From: Chitinophagales bacterium
GTDB lineage: Bacteria > Bacteroidota > Bacteroidia > Chitinophagales > Chitinophagaceae
Assembly: GCA_017303415.1 (NCBI GenBank)
Contig: JAFLBJ010000003.1
Coordinates: 1 to 64,000 of the forward strand
Direction of reading: 5' to 3'
Length of the DNA: 64,000 nucleotides
Shown here piece after piece: positions 43,181 through 52,744 of this stretch. Every line of letters begins with the position of its first letter. Within the stretch, counting starts at the first letter, position 1. The notes beneath the pieces are model-generated. The model saw nothing but the letters and a program-made list of their open reading frames with translations. It made no database searches and was not told the DNA's origin. Both the position numbers and the translations under genes were made by a program.

Positions 43181-43318
43181 TACCGCAGAGAACATAAGAA
43201 CGCGGAGTTACGCAGAGATTTTTTCTTATGTCCTAAAAGCTCCTGGTCTTTAATTATTAGCTTTTAGTTATAAACATATCTCTGCGAAACTCTGCATTCT
43301 TATGTTCGCTGCGGTAAA
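43181..43318. repeat. CGCAGAG-type inverted repeat after the clpP pair
   Basis: The left arm is ACCGCAGAGAACATAAGAAC, then GCGGAGTTACGCAGAG; the right arm is TCTCTGCGAAACTCTGCATT then CTTATGTTCGCTGCGGT. The middle contains AAAGCTCC...AATTATTAGCTTTTAG, similar to the middle of the element after tig. It separates clpP from clpX. With the element at 43422-43485 it explains most of the 344-bp gap before clpX. Confidence 0.88.
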
Positions 43319-43421
43319 ATATCTATCTGATTTTCAATCAATTAAAAATAATCCGGTAGGAAACTACCCGCTTATTGCCTTTTTTGTAACTTCGCCTATT
43401 GCGTTTTACGTGAAAATAGTT

Positions 43422-43485
43422 GGTTATAAATTATTGATTATTAATTAATAGGTTGTTTATTTTTTAATAATCAATAATTAATAAC
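43422..43485. repeat. AT-rich TTATTGATTATTAATTAA-type inverted repeat
   Basis: Left arm GTTATAAATTATTGATTATT plus AATTAA; right arm TTAATAATCAATAATTAATA plus AC. It is a close relative of the elements at 45017-45110 and of the AT-rich stretch at 20043-20085. It lies directly before clpX, between a TAACTTCG (43387-43394) and the ATG at 43515. Confidence 0.8.
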
Positions 43486-43514
43486 AAAGAATTTATAACA
43501 AGAATACCTATAGA

Positions 43515-44756
43515 ATGGCCAAGAGCCCCCTCCACTGTTCCTTTTGTGGTCGCAACCGCGACGAAGTGAAGATCCTGATTGCAGGGCAGGAAGGCCATAT
43601 TTGTGAAAACTGTGTTGACCATGCACGCGAAATCATTGAACAAGAATTAATGGTCAAGGAAGAAAAATCTACTTCCTCCTTTAAGCTTACCGTTAAAAAA
43701 CCTGTTGAAATAAAGCGCTTCCTGGATGAATATGTCATCGGGCAGGGCGAGGCCAAGAAAGTACTGGCTGTAGCGGTTTACAACCACTATAAGCGTTTAC
43801 AGCAAAAGGCCACTGAAACCACCCCTTCTGAAGTAGAGATCGAAAAGAGCAATATCATCATGGTGGGTGAAACCGGTACGGGGAAGACCCTGCTGGCCAA
43901 GACCATCGCCAAACTGCTCAATGTACCCTTTACCATTGTGGATGCCACGGTATTCACCGAGGCGGGCTATGTAGGAGAAGATGTGGAAAGCATTCTCACC
44001 CGTTTGCTCCAGGTTTGTAACTATGATGTTTCCGCTGCCGAACGTGGCATTGTTTATATTGATGAGATCGATAAGATCGCCCGTAAAGGCGATAACCCTT
44101 CTATCACCCGGGATGTGAGTGGCGAAGGGGTACAACAAGGTCTGCTCAAACTCCTTGAAGGAACCGATGTACTCGTTCCCCCACAGGGAGGACGTAAACA
44201 CCCTGAACAGAAACTCATCAAGATCAATACACAGAATATCCTGTTTGTATGCGGAGGCGCCTTTGATGGCATTGATAAAGTGATCGGACGCCGGGTGCAG
44301 ACCAATACCATTGGTTTTAATGTGGACAAAGAACTCCAGGATAATATGAAAAAGAACCTGTTGCAGTTTGTCAACGCGCAAGATTTGAAAACATTTGGAT
44401 TGATCCCCGAATTGCTTGGTCGTCTGCCTGTAGTGACCCATCTTGATCCGCTGGATAGCGCCACCCTCCGGGAAATTCTTACCGAACCCAAGAACGCCCT
44501 GGTTAAACAATACAAGAAACTCTTCGAACTCGAAGGCATTCAGCTTTCCATTGAAGCCGATGTGCTCGATTTTATGGTGGAAAAAGCCATGGAATATAAA
44601 CTGGGGGCACGCGGACTTCGGAGTATCTGCGAAACCATCCTTACAGATGCCATGTTTGAACTGCCTTCCTCCAATATCAAGACCTTTACCCTCGATATTG
44701 AATACACGCGCCGCAAGTTCGACACGAGCAAACTCAGCGTCCTTAAAGTAGCCTAA
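43515..44756 (+). CDS. clpX: ATP-dependent Clp protease ATP-binding subunit ClpX
   Basis: A 413-residue AAA+ unfoldase that feeds ClpP. The N-terminal zinc finger has CSFC (Cys8, Cys11) and CENC (Cys30, Cys33). Walker A GETGTGKT lies near residues 118-125, Walker B with [13 protein letters not shown], the GYVGEDVE pore-1 type loop and the GFNVDKE segment near the ClpP-contact region follow. The family length is normal. It is separated from the clpP pair by two inverted repeats, so separate transcription or a processed mRNA is possible. Confidence 0.97.
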   Translation: MAKSPLHCSFCGRNRDEVKILIAGQEGHICENCVDHAREIIEQELMVKEEKSTSSFKLTVKKPVEIKRFLDEYVIGQGEAKKVLAVAVYNHYKRLQQKATETTPSEVEIEKSNIIMVGETGTGKTLLAKTIAKLLNVPFTIVDATVFTEAGYVGEDVESILTRLLQVCNYDVSAAERGIVYIDEIDKIARKGDNPSITRDVSGEGVQQGLLKLLEGTDVLVPPQGGRKHPEQKLIKINTQNILFVCGGAFDGIDKVIGRRVQTNTIGFNVDKELQDNMKKNLLQFVNAQDLKTFGLIPELLGRLPVVTHLDPLDSATLREILTEPKNALVKQYKKLFELEGIQLSIEADVLDFMVEKAMEYKLGARGLRSICETILTDAMFELPSSNIKTFTLDIEYTRRKFDTSKLSVLKVA

Positions 44757-44763
44757 GCTTTTT

Positions 44764-44823
44764 TCTCTGCATTCCATGTCCTCAGTGAGAAAAAAATGCT
44801 CACAGAATACACCGAATGCACGG
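44764..44823. repeat. TGCATTC-type imperfect inverted repeat after clpX
   Basis: The left arm TCTCTGCATTCCATG with TCAGTGAG pairs with CTCACAGAATACACC plus GAATGCACGGA at roughly 18 of 26 positions. Centre AAAAAAATG. The family resembles the outer arms at 9713-9792. Confidence 0.7.
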
Positions 44824-44858
44824 AAATATTGTGCAAATTCGTGTTACAAATACTATAC

Positions 44859-45005
44859 ATGGAAGAAATCATCTCCCGTCTCCAATCCGAGGCCGGTCTG
44901 ACCGAAGAGCAAGCCAAAAAAGCCATTGAGACCATTAAAAACTTTGTGGTCGAAAAATTCCCGATGCTCGAAGGGGCCGTCTCGAATATATTTAGGGGCA
45001 ATTAG
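44859..45005 (+). CDS. Small helical protein
   Basis: A 48-residue protein, MEEIISRLQSEAGLTEEQAKKAIETI..., ending FRGN. It is predicted as two amphipathic helices; the AGLTEEQAKKAIETIKNFV pattern resembles the DUF2267/DUF2780-type helical repeat. An open frame reaches back to 44796, but the ATG at 44859 gives the conserved-looking protein and avoids reading through the inverted repeat. It follows clpX at 102 bp. Function unknown. Confidence 0.6.
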   Translation: MEEIISRLQSEAGLTEEQAKKAIETIKNFVVEKFPMLEGAVSNIFRGN

Positions 45006-45016
45006 TGTGAGGGATA

Positions 45017-45110
45017 GATTATTGATTTTTAATTATTGATTATTCAGCTTCCATACTATTTTAATAGCTGTCATATCTAAGCATGAATCAGTAATTAATA
45101 ATTTATAATA
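45017..45110. repeat. AT-rich inverted repeat with TTATTGATTTTTAATT arms
   Basis: Left arm TTATTGATTTTTAATTATTG and ATTATTC; right arm GAATCAGTAATTAATAATTT and ATAATA. It is the third member of the AT-rich family (others at 20043-20085, which has one arm only, and 43422-43485). It ends just before the lipoprotein gene at 45117. Confidence 0.75.
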
Positions 45111-45116
45111 GCCCCC

Positions 45117-46124
45117 ATGCTTTTCAGGGTTCTTGCAATATCGCTTTTCCTCTCCGCCTGTACATCCAAACCCGATAAACAGGTCACCCGTGCATTCTAT
45201 CACTGGAAGTCACGCGTCAACCTCACCACAAAAGAAACCCAGGCTCTCGACACGCTTTCCGTAACCCGCCTCTATATCAAATTCTTTGATGTAGAATGGG
45301 ACGACGTAAAAAATCAAGCTGTACCGGTCGCGATGGTTCGTTTACCTAAAACAGATATTCCCAAATATCGCGTAACGCCTGTCGTTTTCATCACCAATGA
45401 AACCATTCAAAGACTTGATGAAACAGGTATAGATACCCTGGTCGTGAAACTGGCCGGTCTGTTGCAGGAGCTAACCCCGGATACCGATTGGACAATTGAC
45501 CAGGAGGTTCAACTCGATTGTGACTGGACCGCCGCTACCCGTGACCGTTATTTCCGGCTGCTGGAAGGCGCGAAAAAACAACCCTATTTTACCGGGAAAA
45601 AGATCTCGGCAACCATCCGGCTCCATCAATTGAAATACACCCAATCCAATGGCATCCCCCCTGTTGACCGTGGATTACTGATGGCTTATAATATGGGTAA
45701 CCTACGCCACCCCGAAACCCGTAACTCCATCATTGACCCAGCTATTCTGAATCAATATATCGGGAAGATGTCCAACTATCCCCTCCCCCTTGATATAGCC
45801 CTGCCGGTTTTTGACTGGTGGATCTGGTTCCGAAATGATAAATACAAAGGACTGGTCCGCACCGAAACCATCCCCTATTCTTTATACCGAAAAGAAAAAG
45901 TGGTGTTCACCGAAAATACCGTGGTAAATGGCCATACCTTTGAAAAGGGTGACTGGTTGCGCTACGAGAACAGCCCGTATTTGTCCCTGACCGAGGCCGC
46001 CTATCAATTGAACCGAAGACTGAACTCCGATCGCACCACTGTCATTCTCTATCATCTCGATCCCTCCAATCTTTCAAAATATACCTTGCATGAACTGGAA
46101 ACTGTTTACCGCCGCTTCCGTTAG
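45117..46124 (+). CDS. Predicted lipoprotein, possibly DUF3142-like
   Basis: A 335-residue lipoprotein (LSAC lipobox, cysteine 15). The stretch FYHWKSRVNLTTKETQALDTL, followed by the later EVQLDCDWTAATRDRYFRLL, resembles the DUF3142 family, thought to have a TIM-barrel-like fold; I am not certain. Other features are DRGLLMAYNMGN and PLDIALPVFDWWIWFRND. A glycosidase-like role at the outer membrane or periplasm is possible but unproven. The stop lies inside the next gene (35-bp overlap), so the two proteins are probably made together. Confidence 0.6.
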   Translation: MLFRVLAISLFLSACTSKPDKQVTRAFYHWKSRVNLTTKETQALDTLSVTRLYIKFFDVEWDDVKNQAVPVAMVRLPKTDIPKYRVTPVVFITNETIQRLDETGIDTLVVKLAGLLQELTPDTDWTIDQEVQLDCDWTAATRDRYFRLLEGAKKQPYFTGKKISATIRLHQLKYTQSNGIPPVDRGLLMAYNMGNLRHPETRNSIIDPAILNQYIGKMSNYPLPLDIALPVFDWWIWFRNDKYKGLVRTETIPYSLYRKEKVVFTENTVVNGHTFEKGDWLRYENSPYLSLTEAAYQLNRRLNSDRTTVILYHLDPSNLSKYTLHELETVYRRFR

Positions 46125-48498
46125 CGTAATGCTCAGCGCCTTTCCCCAAAATATTATTGGCTGTGGTGGCTCTGAGGACCCCTATGATTATTACACCAGT
46201 TTCTTTTCCAAAGAAACAACGGACCTCCATGGGTACCGGCCATTTTATTATACCTCACTCCTTACCTTTTACAGCGATTGGGAAAATGAAAACAAAGAAA
46301 CCGATCTGCCTGATCCCGTTTTGGAAGAATGGAAAGAATATGCCGGTGGCAAAGTGAGCACGGCCGATGCTGAACAATTTATTTACATTTTTAATGCCGA
46401 TTATATCGGTCAACTCAACGGGCATATTACCCGCAAACAGCCCGCCACCCTGCCCGCTGATCTGAATAAGAACGGAATGACCAGCTATTTCACCAGTTCC
46501 AGGGACCTGGAGGCCCTGAACTATCTCGTAATGGCCAAACAGGCAGAGAAATACAGTGTGGCCAGTGACGCCTGGAGCAATCCTGAACGTGGCGACAGCC
46601 TCGAATTAAACCGCTATATCGCCGGAGCTGATGCCCAATACAACAAAATGGTCAATCCCTTTCTGAAGACCAAGTATGGTTTTCTTCGGTGTAAACTGGC
46701 CTTCTACAATAACCGGTTTAAGGATTGTATTCGCTGGTATGATGAGGCTTTTACTGCCTCCGATAAAAGTGCGGTAAAGGAGCAGGCATTGGCTTACAAA
46801 GCGGGAAGCCTGTTCAAAACCGGAAAACCTAAAGAAGCTGCCTATACCTTTAGCCAGGCTTTTGCGCTTTCATCCAAAAACAAAAGATCTCATTTCATGG
46901 GATTTCTATGGGCTTCACAAAATGCAAATCCCCAACTGAAGAACAGTTACCTCGCTCTCGCCCGGAACAATGAAGAGAAAGCCAATCTGCTGGGAATGTT
47001 TTCCCTTTTTGGTTCATCCTATCGCCTGGCGGATATGGCGCAGGTACATCAACTCAGTCCGGCCAATCCCATGCTGGAGATACTCGCTATCCGCGAGATC
47101 AATAAGATCGAAGAACAATTCCTTACCCCGCGTTTACATAGCGAAAAAGGGGGCAAGGCTTTTTATTTTACCTGGGAGGATACCAAATCGGCCTTTACGC
47201 AAAGTAATCAGCCCCTTGTCAACACCAGTGCTTTTTTTCAAAAACTGGCAGCAGACAAGAATACCAAAAACCCTGCATTGTACCTCGCAGGCGCAGCCTA
47301 TATCGAATTCATCAATAAAAATTACGCCAAAGCAGATGCGTTAGCGGCCTCGGTTTCCAAACTCAATCCCTCCCAAAAGATCAAAGAGCAGGTGCAGTTG
47401 ATCCGCTTACTGGTGATGGCCAATGACCAACCCAAGATCGACGCGCCACGGGAGGAAAAACTATTGTCCGAGCTTCAATGGCTACGTAAAAAAGCGGCTA
47501 CCCAAACAGAATACCGCATTTTCTACCGCAATTTCCTGTCCGAGATCCTGGCTCAGAAATACCAGCAACAGGGCGATGTGGCCAAAGCAGCGCTGGCCCT
47601 GGGCGTTGCCGATCTGTTTGACTTGTCTGAATCAGAAGAAGAAAGCTATGGAGAGGGATATGGAATTGACTTTGTCCGTGAGCAAATGACAACCACACAG
47701 ATTCTGACTCTCTATGGATATTTTGATAATAAAACACCTTCCCCCTATCTCAAACACCTGCTGGATCACTCTTCCTTTAATAAGGATAAGGTGGTGGATG
47801 TGATCGGTACTTCCTATCTGCGTGATTTTAATTTTACCAAAGCCATTGAATGGTTGGCCAAAGCAAAAAGCACCGAGTCGCTGTCTGAAAATTACTGGAA
47901 CAGCCTGAGCCAGACCGAAGAGAACCTGAATGTGGACCCCTTTCATGATTACCTGAATGACTGGCAGCGTTATGATAAAAAATTACCGACGCCCTATAAC
48001 AAACTCAGTTTTGCCAAAAAAATGCTTGAGTTGGAGACAAAACTACCGACCCTAAAAGGCGAGGAACAAGCCAAGCTTTATTATCAACTTGCTTCGGCCT
48101 ATTACAACATGAGTCATTATGGAAATAGTTATATGACCGTTGTCTATTATCGGTCCAGTAGTGCATGGAACCATGGAAAGTATGATCTGGCCTGGAAGCG
48201 CGAGTATTTTCAGGTCAACAAGGCCAGGAGCTATTATCAAAAAGCTTACGAACTATCAACCAATAAAGAATTCAAAGCGGCAGCATTCTTCCTCGTAGCC
48301 AAATGCGCACAGCGCCAGATTCCCATGCCCGATTATAACAGCAATGATTGGACAGCGTTCGACAAGCAGATGACAGAATTCAATAAAAAATTCAGGAACA
48401 ATCCTCAGTTTGCCCAGTTCAGGAAGGAGTTTGGGGCTACGCAGTTTTATAAATATGCGTTTAATCGCTGTAGTTATCTGCGGGATTATCGACCATGA
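46090..48498 (+). CDS. Large helical-repeat lipoprotein, unknown function
   Basis: An 802-residue protein. The N-terminus has a hydrophobic stretch and an IIGC lipobox-like site at cysteine 25. The bulk is predicted alpha-helical with TPR-like repeats (for example KDCIRWYDEAFTASDKSAVKEQALAYKAGSLFKTGKPKEAAYTFSQAF, residues about 215-265, and NYAKADALAASVSKLNPSQKIKEQV). The C-terminal part (residues about 620-802) has YYQLASAYYNMSHYGNSYM and is also repeat-like. It overlaps the previous lipoprotein gene by 35 bp. No catalytic motif is seen. A scaffold or substrate-handling role for the pair is a guess. Confidence 0.7.
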   Translation: MNWKLFTAASVSVMLSAFPQNIIGCGGSEDPYDYYTSFFSKETTDLHGYRPFYYTSLLTFYSDWENENKETDLPDPVLEEWKEYAGGKVSTADAEQFIYIFNADYIGQLNGHITRKQPATLPADLNKNGMTSYFTSSRDLEALNYLVMAKQAEKYSVASDAWSNPERGDSLELNRYIAGADAQYNKMVNPFLKTKYGFLRCKLAFYNNRFKDCIRWYDEAFTASDKSAVKEQALAYKAGSLFKTGKPKEAAYTFSQAFALSSKNKRSHFMGFLWASQNANPQLKNSYLALARNNEEKANLLGMFSLFGSSYRLADMAQVHQLSPANPMLEILAIREINKIEEQFLTPRLHSEKGGKAFYFTWEDTKSAFTQSNQPLVNTSAFFQKLAADKNTKNPALYLAGAAYIEFINKNYAKADALAASVSKLNPSQKIKEQVQLIRLLVMANDQPKIDAPREEKLLSELQWLRKKAATQTEYRIFYRNFLSEILAQKYQQQGDVAKAALALGVADLFDLSESEEESYGEGYGIDFVREQMTTTQILTLYGYFDNKTPSPYLKHLLDHSSFNKDKVVDVIGTSYLRDFNFTKAIEWLAKAKSTESLSENYWNSLSQTEENLNVDPFHDYLNDWQRYDKKLPTPYNKLSFAKKMLELETKLPTLKGEEQAKLYYQLASAYYNMSHYGNSYMTVVYYRSSSAWNHGKYDLAWKREYFQVNKARSYYQKAYELSTNKEFKAAAFFLVAKCAQRQIPMPDYNSNDWTAFDKQMTEFNKKFRNNPQFAQFRKEFGATQFYKYAFNRCSYLRDYRP

Positions 48499-48678
48499 TT
48501 AAAGGGTTGAGGGATTTCTGGTGGTTATTTACACCTTAGCGTCTTAGGGGTTATGTCTTACCGCCATGACTCTTGGGTGCAAGCGAGTGCGGTGGGGGGA
48601 GGTAATACCCAAGTACATTTCCTATTGCCCAGCCCGATTCTGGCATATATCTTGCCCCCGGTCACCCAAAATCCACTC

Positions 48679-48798
48679 ATGAAAAAAGCGATCCTTCTCT
48701 CCATCGTTGCCCTTGTATTTTTATCCGGTTGTATGCGTGCATTGACGCCAAGTGAAGCGGCGAGTGCGAAGTATAGAAAGTGTCATCCAATTCGGTAG
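48679..48798 (+). CDS. Tiny lipoprotein
   Basis: A 39-residue lipoprotein with a clear signal (KKAILLSIVALVFLSGC; lipid cysteine 18) and a mature tail RALTPSEAASAKYRKCHPIR of about 21 residues containing a second cysteine. A promoter TTG-N20-TATCTTG lies at 48625-48654. The last codons overlap the start of the inverted repeat at 48797-48929. Function unknown; such small lipoproteins are common in the phylum. Confidence 0.65.
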   Translation: MKKAILLSIVALVFLSGCMRALTPSEAASAKYRKCHPIR

Positions 48799-48929
48799 AC
48801 CAGGATTTACCAGGATTATCAAGATTATCAGGATTGGCAGGATTGATTTTTATGATTACTTCAATCCTGATAATCCAAAACATCCTGATAACCCTGGTCA
48901 ATTCTGTAAATCCTGGTCACAATCCTGGT
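48797..48929. repeat. CAGGATTATC-type inverted repeat at a convergent junction
   Basis: Left arm: ACCAGGATTTACCAGGATTA, TCAAGATTATCAGGATTGG; right arm: CAATCCTGATAATCCAAAAC, ATCCTGATAACCCTGG. Arms are degenerate tandems of a CAGGATTAT-like unit. It lies between the tiny lipoprotein and the terminator of the ribonucleotide reductase. Confidence 0.88.
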
Positions 48930-48965
48930 AAAAAGAAAGGATCCCGCCGGTTAAAGCAGGATCCT
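48930..48965 (-). terminator. Intrinsic terminator of the ribonucleotide reductase
   Basis: On the minus strand, stem AGGATCCTGC pairs with GCGGGATCCT over 10 bp (48938-48965) around an 8-base loop, followed by TTTCTTTTT. It directly follows the reductase stop at 49005 by 40 bases. Confidence 0.82.
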
Positions 48966-49004
48966 CGTTCTACAATGGTTTTTCCGTCCTAAACAAATTT
49001 CTTC

Positions 49005-52000
49005 TTAGCTACATCCCATGCTATTGCCACAGTTCAAACACTTGTAGCAGGTACCGCTGCGTACGGTGATATGTCCGCAGGTGTTACAGGCGGGTGCATC
49101 GCTTTGCATGCTGCGCGCAGCGGCATTCACGGCATCCAGACTGGTTTCGGCTTTTGGCGCCGCTTTGGTGGCCTTAGGTTGTACCGAACCTACAACGCGT
49201 ACATTTGACAACTCGGGTTCTTTTTCATACTCAAGGGTCGTAGGGATATCATCCCAATCATCTGCCCCGGTATTGTTCACCTCGGGTTTGTCGAGGATAT
49301 GCACGAGATCGGTACGTCCGAGGTACTCATAACCAAGTACACGGAATATAAAGTCCACAATGGAAGTAGTGGTACGGATATTCGGGTGTTCAACAAAGCC
49401 GGCGGGATCGAATTTGGTAAAGACAAATTTCTCTACAAACTCTTCCAGCGGTACACCATACTGCAAGCCGATCGAAATGGAGATGGCAAAGCAGTTCATC
49501 ATGCTGCGCATGGTGGCGCCTTCTTTGGCCATATCAATAAAGATCTCTCCAATGGTACCATCCGCGTATTCTCCGGTGCGGAGGAATACGGCCTGTCCAT
49601 TGATCTTGGCTTTCTGTGTAAAGCCACGACGCTTGGCGGGTAAGGTGCGGCGTTCTACGATCTTGGCGAGGCGGCGTTTGAGTTTGGTATCAGGCGAAGC
49701 TTGTACGCGTTTCTGTACTTCATCCAATAATTCTTCGATGGTGAGTTTGCCCATATCTACAATGGCACTCTCGTTTACTACAGCTTCGGCGATCTCTTCC
49801 GTCTTGGTATCTTCTGCCTTTTTCTTCTTATCACTCTTGTTGCTCAGCGGCTGGCTCAATTTTGAACCATCACGGTAAAGGGCGTTGGCTTTGAGACCGA
49901 GTTTCCAGCTCAGCAGATAAGCATCAGAGATTTCCTCTACGGTAGCTTCGTGGGGCAGGTTGATCGTTTTGGAAATGGCGCCACTGATAAAGGGCTGGGT
50001 AGCTCCCATCATCCGGATATGCCCATGGGCATGAATAAAGCGTTCACCTTTCTTTCCACAACGGTTGGCACAGTCAAAAACGGGCAGGTGTTCAGGCTTG
50101 AGATAGGGTGCCCCTTCGAGCATCATTGTTCCGCAGATATAATCATTGGCGGCATCGATCTGGTCCTCGCTAAAGCCAAGGGCTTCAAGCAGGCTCCAGG
50201 AGAAATCATTGTATTGCTCGGGGGTAAAGCCCAGGCGTTGGAGACATTCTTCGCCAAGGGCATATTTATTGAAAACAAATCCGATCTCAAAGGCGGTGGC
50301 TACAGCCGCATCGAGTTTTTTGATCTCTTCTCCGATAAACCCTTTTTCACTCAGGGTTTGGTGATTGATATGCGGGGCACCGGCAAAGCTCGCATGACCC
50401 ACAGCATATTTTACGATGGCGTCCGCTTCTTTCTCCGTATACCCCAGGTTACGCAGGGCTGCAGGAACAGATTGGTTGATGATCTTGAAATATCCACCAC
50501 CGGAAAGTTTCTTGAATTTCACAAGGGCAAAGTCGGGCTCCACACCTGTTGTATCACAATCCATCACCAGACCAATGGTACCGGTGGGGGCGATCACGGT
50601 AGCTTGTGCATTGCGATAGCCATATTTTTCTCCCAGTTCGACTGCTTCGTCCCAGGCTTTGCAGGCTGCCTTAAGCAGATAATCCGGGCAATGCTGGGCA
50701 TTGATTCCCTGAGGTTTGATGCTCAGTCCTTCATACTCATCCGCTTCGTAAGCCGCCAGGCGGTGGTTACGCATTACCCGCATCATATGCTCCTTGTTCT
50801 CGGCATAGCGGGGGAAGGCACCCTGGAATTGAGCGATCTCGGCGGAGGTGCGATAGGCCACACCCGTCATGATAGCAGTGATGGCACCGGCGATAGCGCG
50901 GGCTTTATCGCTGTCATAAGGAATACCGCTTACCATGAGTACTGTTCCCAGGTTGGCAAAGCCGAGACCCAGGGTACGGTATTCATAGCTCAACTGAGCA
51001 ACTTCCTGCGAAGGGAACTGGGCCATGAGTACGGAAATTTCCAGTACGGTGGTCCAGAGACGGCAGTTATACTCATACCCTTCCACATCGAAGATATTCT
51101 TCTCGGTATCGAAGAATTTCATCAGGTTGGCGGAAGCCAGGTTACAAGCGGTGTTATCGAGGAACATGTACTCCGAGCAGGGATTGGAGGCCCTGATCTC
51201 TCCACCGGCGGGGCAGGTATGCCACTCATTGATGGTGGTATTGTACTGTGTACCGGGGTCGGCGCAACGCCAGGCGGCGTAGGAGATCTTGTTCCACAGT
51301 TCGCGGGCAGGCACTTTCCGCATCACACGGCCATCGCTGCGGGCTTTCAATTCCCAATCTTCATTATTCTCCAATTTCTCAAAGAATTCGTTGGGTATAC
51401 GCACCGAGTTATTGGAGTTTTGCCCGGAAACCGTGCGATAGGCATCGCCTTCATAGTCGCTGGAATAACCGGCGGCGATCAGGGCGGCTACTTTCTTTTC
51501 CTCTTCTACTTTCCAATCAACAAAATCCACGATCTCGGGGTGGTCCAGATCCAGACAGACCATTTTGGCGGCGCGGCGGGTGGTACCTCCACTTTTGATG
51601 GCACCAGCGGCGCGGTCACCGATCTTCAGGAAACTCATGAGCCCGGAGGAAGTACCTCCACCGCTCAGTTTCTCCCCTTCGCCCCGGATAGAGCTGAAAT
51701 TCGTACCCACACCCGAACCATATTTGAAAATACGGGCTTCGCGAACCCAAAGGTCCATGATACCCCCTTCGTTCACCAGGTCATCCTCCACGCTCAGGAT
51801 AAAGCAGGCATGGGGCTGAGGGCGTTCGTATGCCGAGGTAGACTTCTTTAGCTTCCCGTCTACAGGGTCAACAAAATAATGCCCCTGTGGCTTACCCTTG
51901 ATGCCATAGCTCTCGTATAAGCCTGTATTGAACCACTGGGGGGAGTTGGGCGTGCACATCTGGTTGAGGATGCTGTACACCAGCTCCTCGTAGAATACCT

Positions 52001-52352
52001 GGGCGTCTTTCTCCGACGCGAAATACCCATAGCGCTCACCCCATACGCGCCAGCAGTTGGCCATACGGTGAGCCACCTGCTTGGCGGATGTTTCGCGACC
52101 CAGGCTGCCGTCGGGCTGGGGTACACCCGCCTTCCGGAAATATTTTTGGGCAAGGATATCGGTTGCGATCTGACTCCAGGATTTCGGTACCTCCACGTTC
52201 GTCATCTCAAACACCACTTCCCCACTGGGGTTTCGTATCACCGATGTTCGATAATCGTATTCGAACAAATCAAACACATTCACATCGTCACGGGTAAAGC
52301 GACGAGGAAACTGCAACCCGCCCTTGGCGGCGTTCTGCTTCTTGCTGGCCAT
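49005..52352 (-). CDS. nrdJ: Vitamin B12-dependent ribonucleotide reductase (class II)
   Basis: A 1115-residue adenosylcobalamin-dependent reductase that converts ribonucleotides to deoxyribonucleotides without oxygen or a second subunit. It has the N-terminal domain FTRDDVNVFDLFEYDYRTSVIRNP, active-site regions SNPCSEYMFLDNTACNLASANL and QATVIAPTGTIGLVMDCDTTGVEP, PLNxxCxEK-type features replaced by the class II pattern, and a C-terminal cysteine-rich tail (CNTCGHITVRSGTCYKCLNCG). The ATG at 52352 (MASKKQN) is preferred over TTG at 52418. A separate 557-bp upstream gap holds a possible leader and a heptamer inverted repeat. Confidence 0.96.
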   Translation of the reverse strand: MASKKQNAAKGGLQFPRRFTRDDVNVFDLFEYDYRTSVIRNPSGEVVFEMTNVEVPKSWSQIATDILAQKYFRKAGVPQPDGSLGRETSAKQVAHRMANCWRVWGERYGYFASEKDAQVFYEELVYSILNQMCTPNSPQWFNTGLYESYGIKGKPQGHYFVDPVDGKLKKSTSAYERPQPHACFILSVEDDLVNEGGIMDLWVREARIFKYGSGVGTNFSSIRGEGEKLSGGGTSSGLMSFLKIGDRAAGAIKSGGTTRRAAKMVCLDLDHPEIVDFVDWKVEEEKKVAALIAAGYSSDYEGDAYRTVSGQNSNNSVRIPNEFFEKLENNEDWELKARSDGRVMRKVPARELWNKISYAAWRCADPGTQYNTTINEWHTCPAGGEIRASNPCSEYMFLDNTACNLASANLMKFFDTEKNIFDVEGYEYNCRLWTTVLEISVLMAQFPSQEVAQLSYEYRTLGLGFANLGTVLMVSGIPYDSDKARAIAGAITAIMTGVAYRTSAEIAQFQGAFPRYAENKEHMMRVMRNHRLAAYEADEYEGLSIKPQGINAQHCPDYLLKAACKAWDEAVELGEKYGYRNAQATVIAPTGTIGLVMDCDTTGVEPDFALVKFKKLSGGGYFKIINQSVPAALRNLGYTEKEADAIVKYAVGHASFAGAPHINHQTLSEKGFIGEEIKKLDAAVATAFEIGFVFNKYALGEECLQRLGFTPEQYNDFSWSLLEALGFSEDQIDAANDYICGTMMLEGAPYLKPEHLPVFDCANRCGKKGERFIHAHGHIRMMGATQPFISGAISKTINLPHEATVEEISDAYLLSWKLGLKANALYRDGSKLSQPLSNKSDKKKKAEDTKTEEIAEAVVNESAIVDMGKLTIEELLDEVQKRVQASPDTKLKRRLAKIVERRTLPAKRRGFTQKAKINGQAVFLRTGEYADGTIGEIFIDMAKEGATMRSMMNCFAISISIGLQYGVPLEEFVEKFVFTKFDPAGFVEHPNIRTTTSIVDFIFRVLGYEYLGRTDLVHILDKPEVNNTGADDWDDIPTTLEYEKEPELSNVRVVGSVQPKATKAAPKAETSLDAVNAAARSMQSDAPACNTCGHITVRSGTCYKCLNCGNSMGCS

Positions 52353-52744
52353 ATTAGAAAAGAATTTAAAAGTTGGTACTCTGGTTAGTAATCCGTCTCC
52401 CGGTGTGGAAGGTGTCAACGAAAATATTTTTTAGTATCGTTCCTTCAAACCTCCAAATATCCCCACTTTGTGGAAAATGCCCCGGAACCCCACACAGGGC
52501 TGCATTCGACTGTTTTTCAACATTTTTAAGTAAAAATTTTTTTGGTGAATCAACCCACTTTTAGTACAGAAATTTTTATTTATCCACCCTCCCGTGAAAC
52601 GCCCTACTGTTAAGGATTTATTAAGATTAAAACGGTGAAACCCTTGATTTTACAGGCATTTCAGGGAATTGATGGGCTGAAAGCCTTGCTGGTGGCTAAC
52701 TTTGGGGTAACAATTTGGTAACAGGGAGGTAATAGAGGGGATAA
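52353..52744 (-). promoter_or_regulatory. Upstream leader region of the ribonucleotide reductase
   Basis: The stretch before nrdJ holds no gene. On the minus strand it contains TTTTCCACAAAGTGGGG (a short CCAC/GTGG hairpin and a near DnaA box) near 52465-52480, and several T-rich runs. The plus strand has TTATCCACC near 52580. No cobalamin riboswitch (B12 box GCCACTG-like) could be recognised. Regulation of the gene is unclear. Confidence 0.35.

Noticed and set aside
43797-44777. 326-codon minus-strand frame
   Set aside because: Antisense to clpX; no motif.
49950-51851. 633-codon plus-strand frame
   Set aside because: It lies wholly antisense to the ribonucleotide reductase, whose frame has strong family motifs; antisense frames are common in GC-containing conserved genes.
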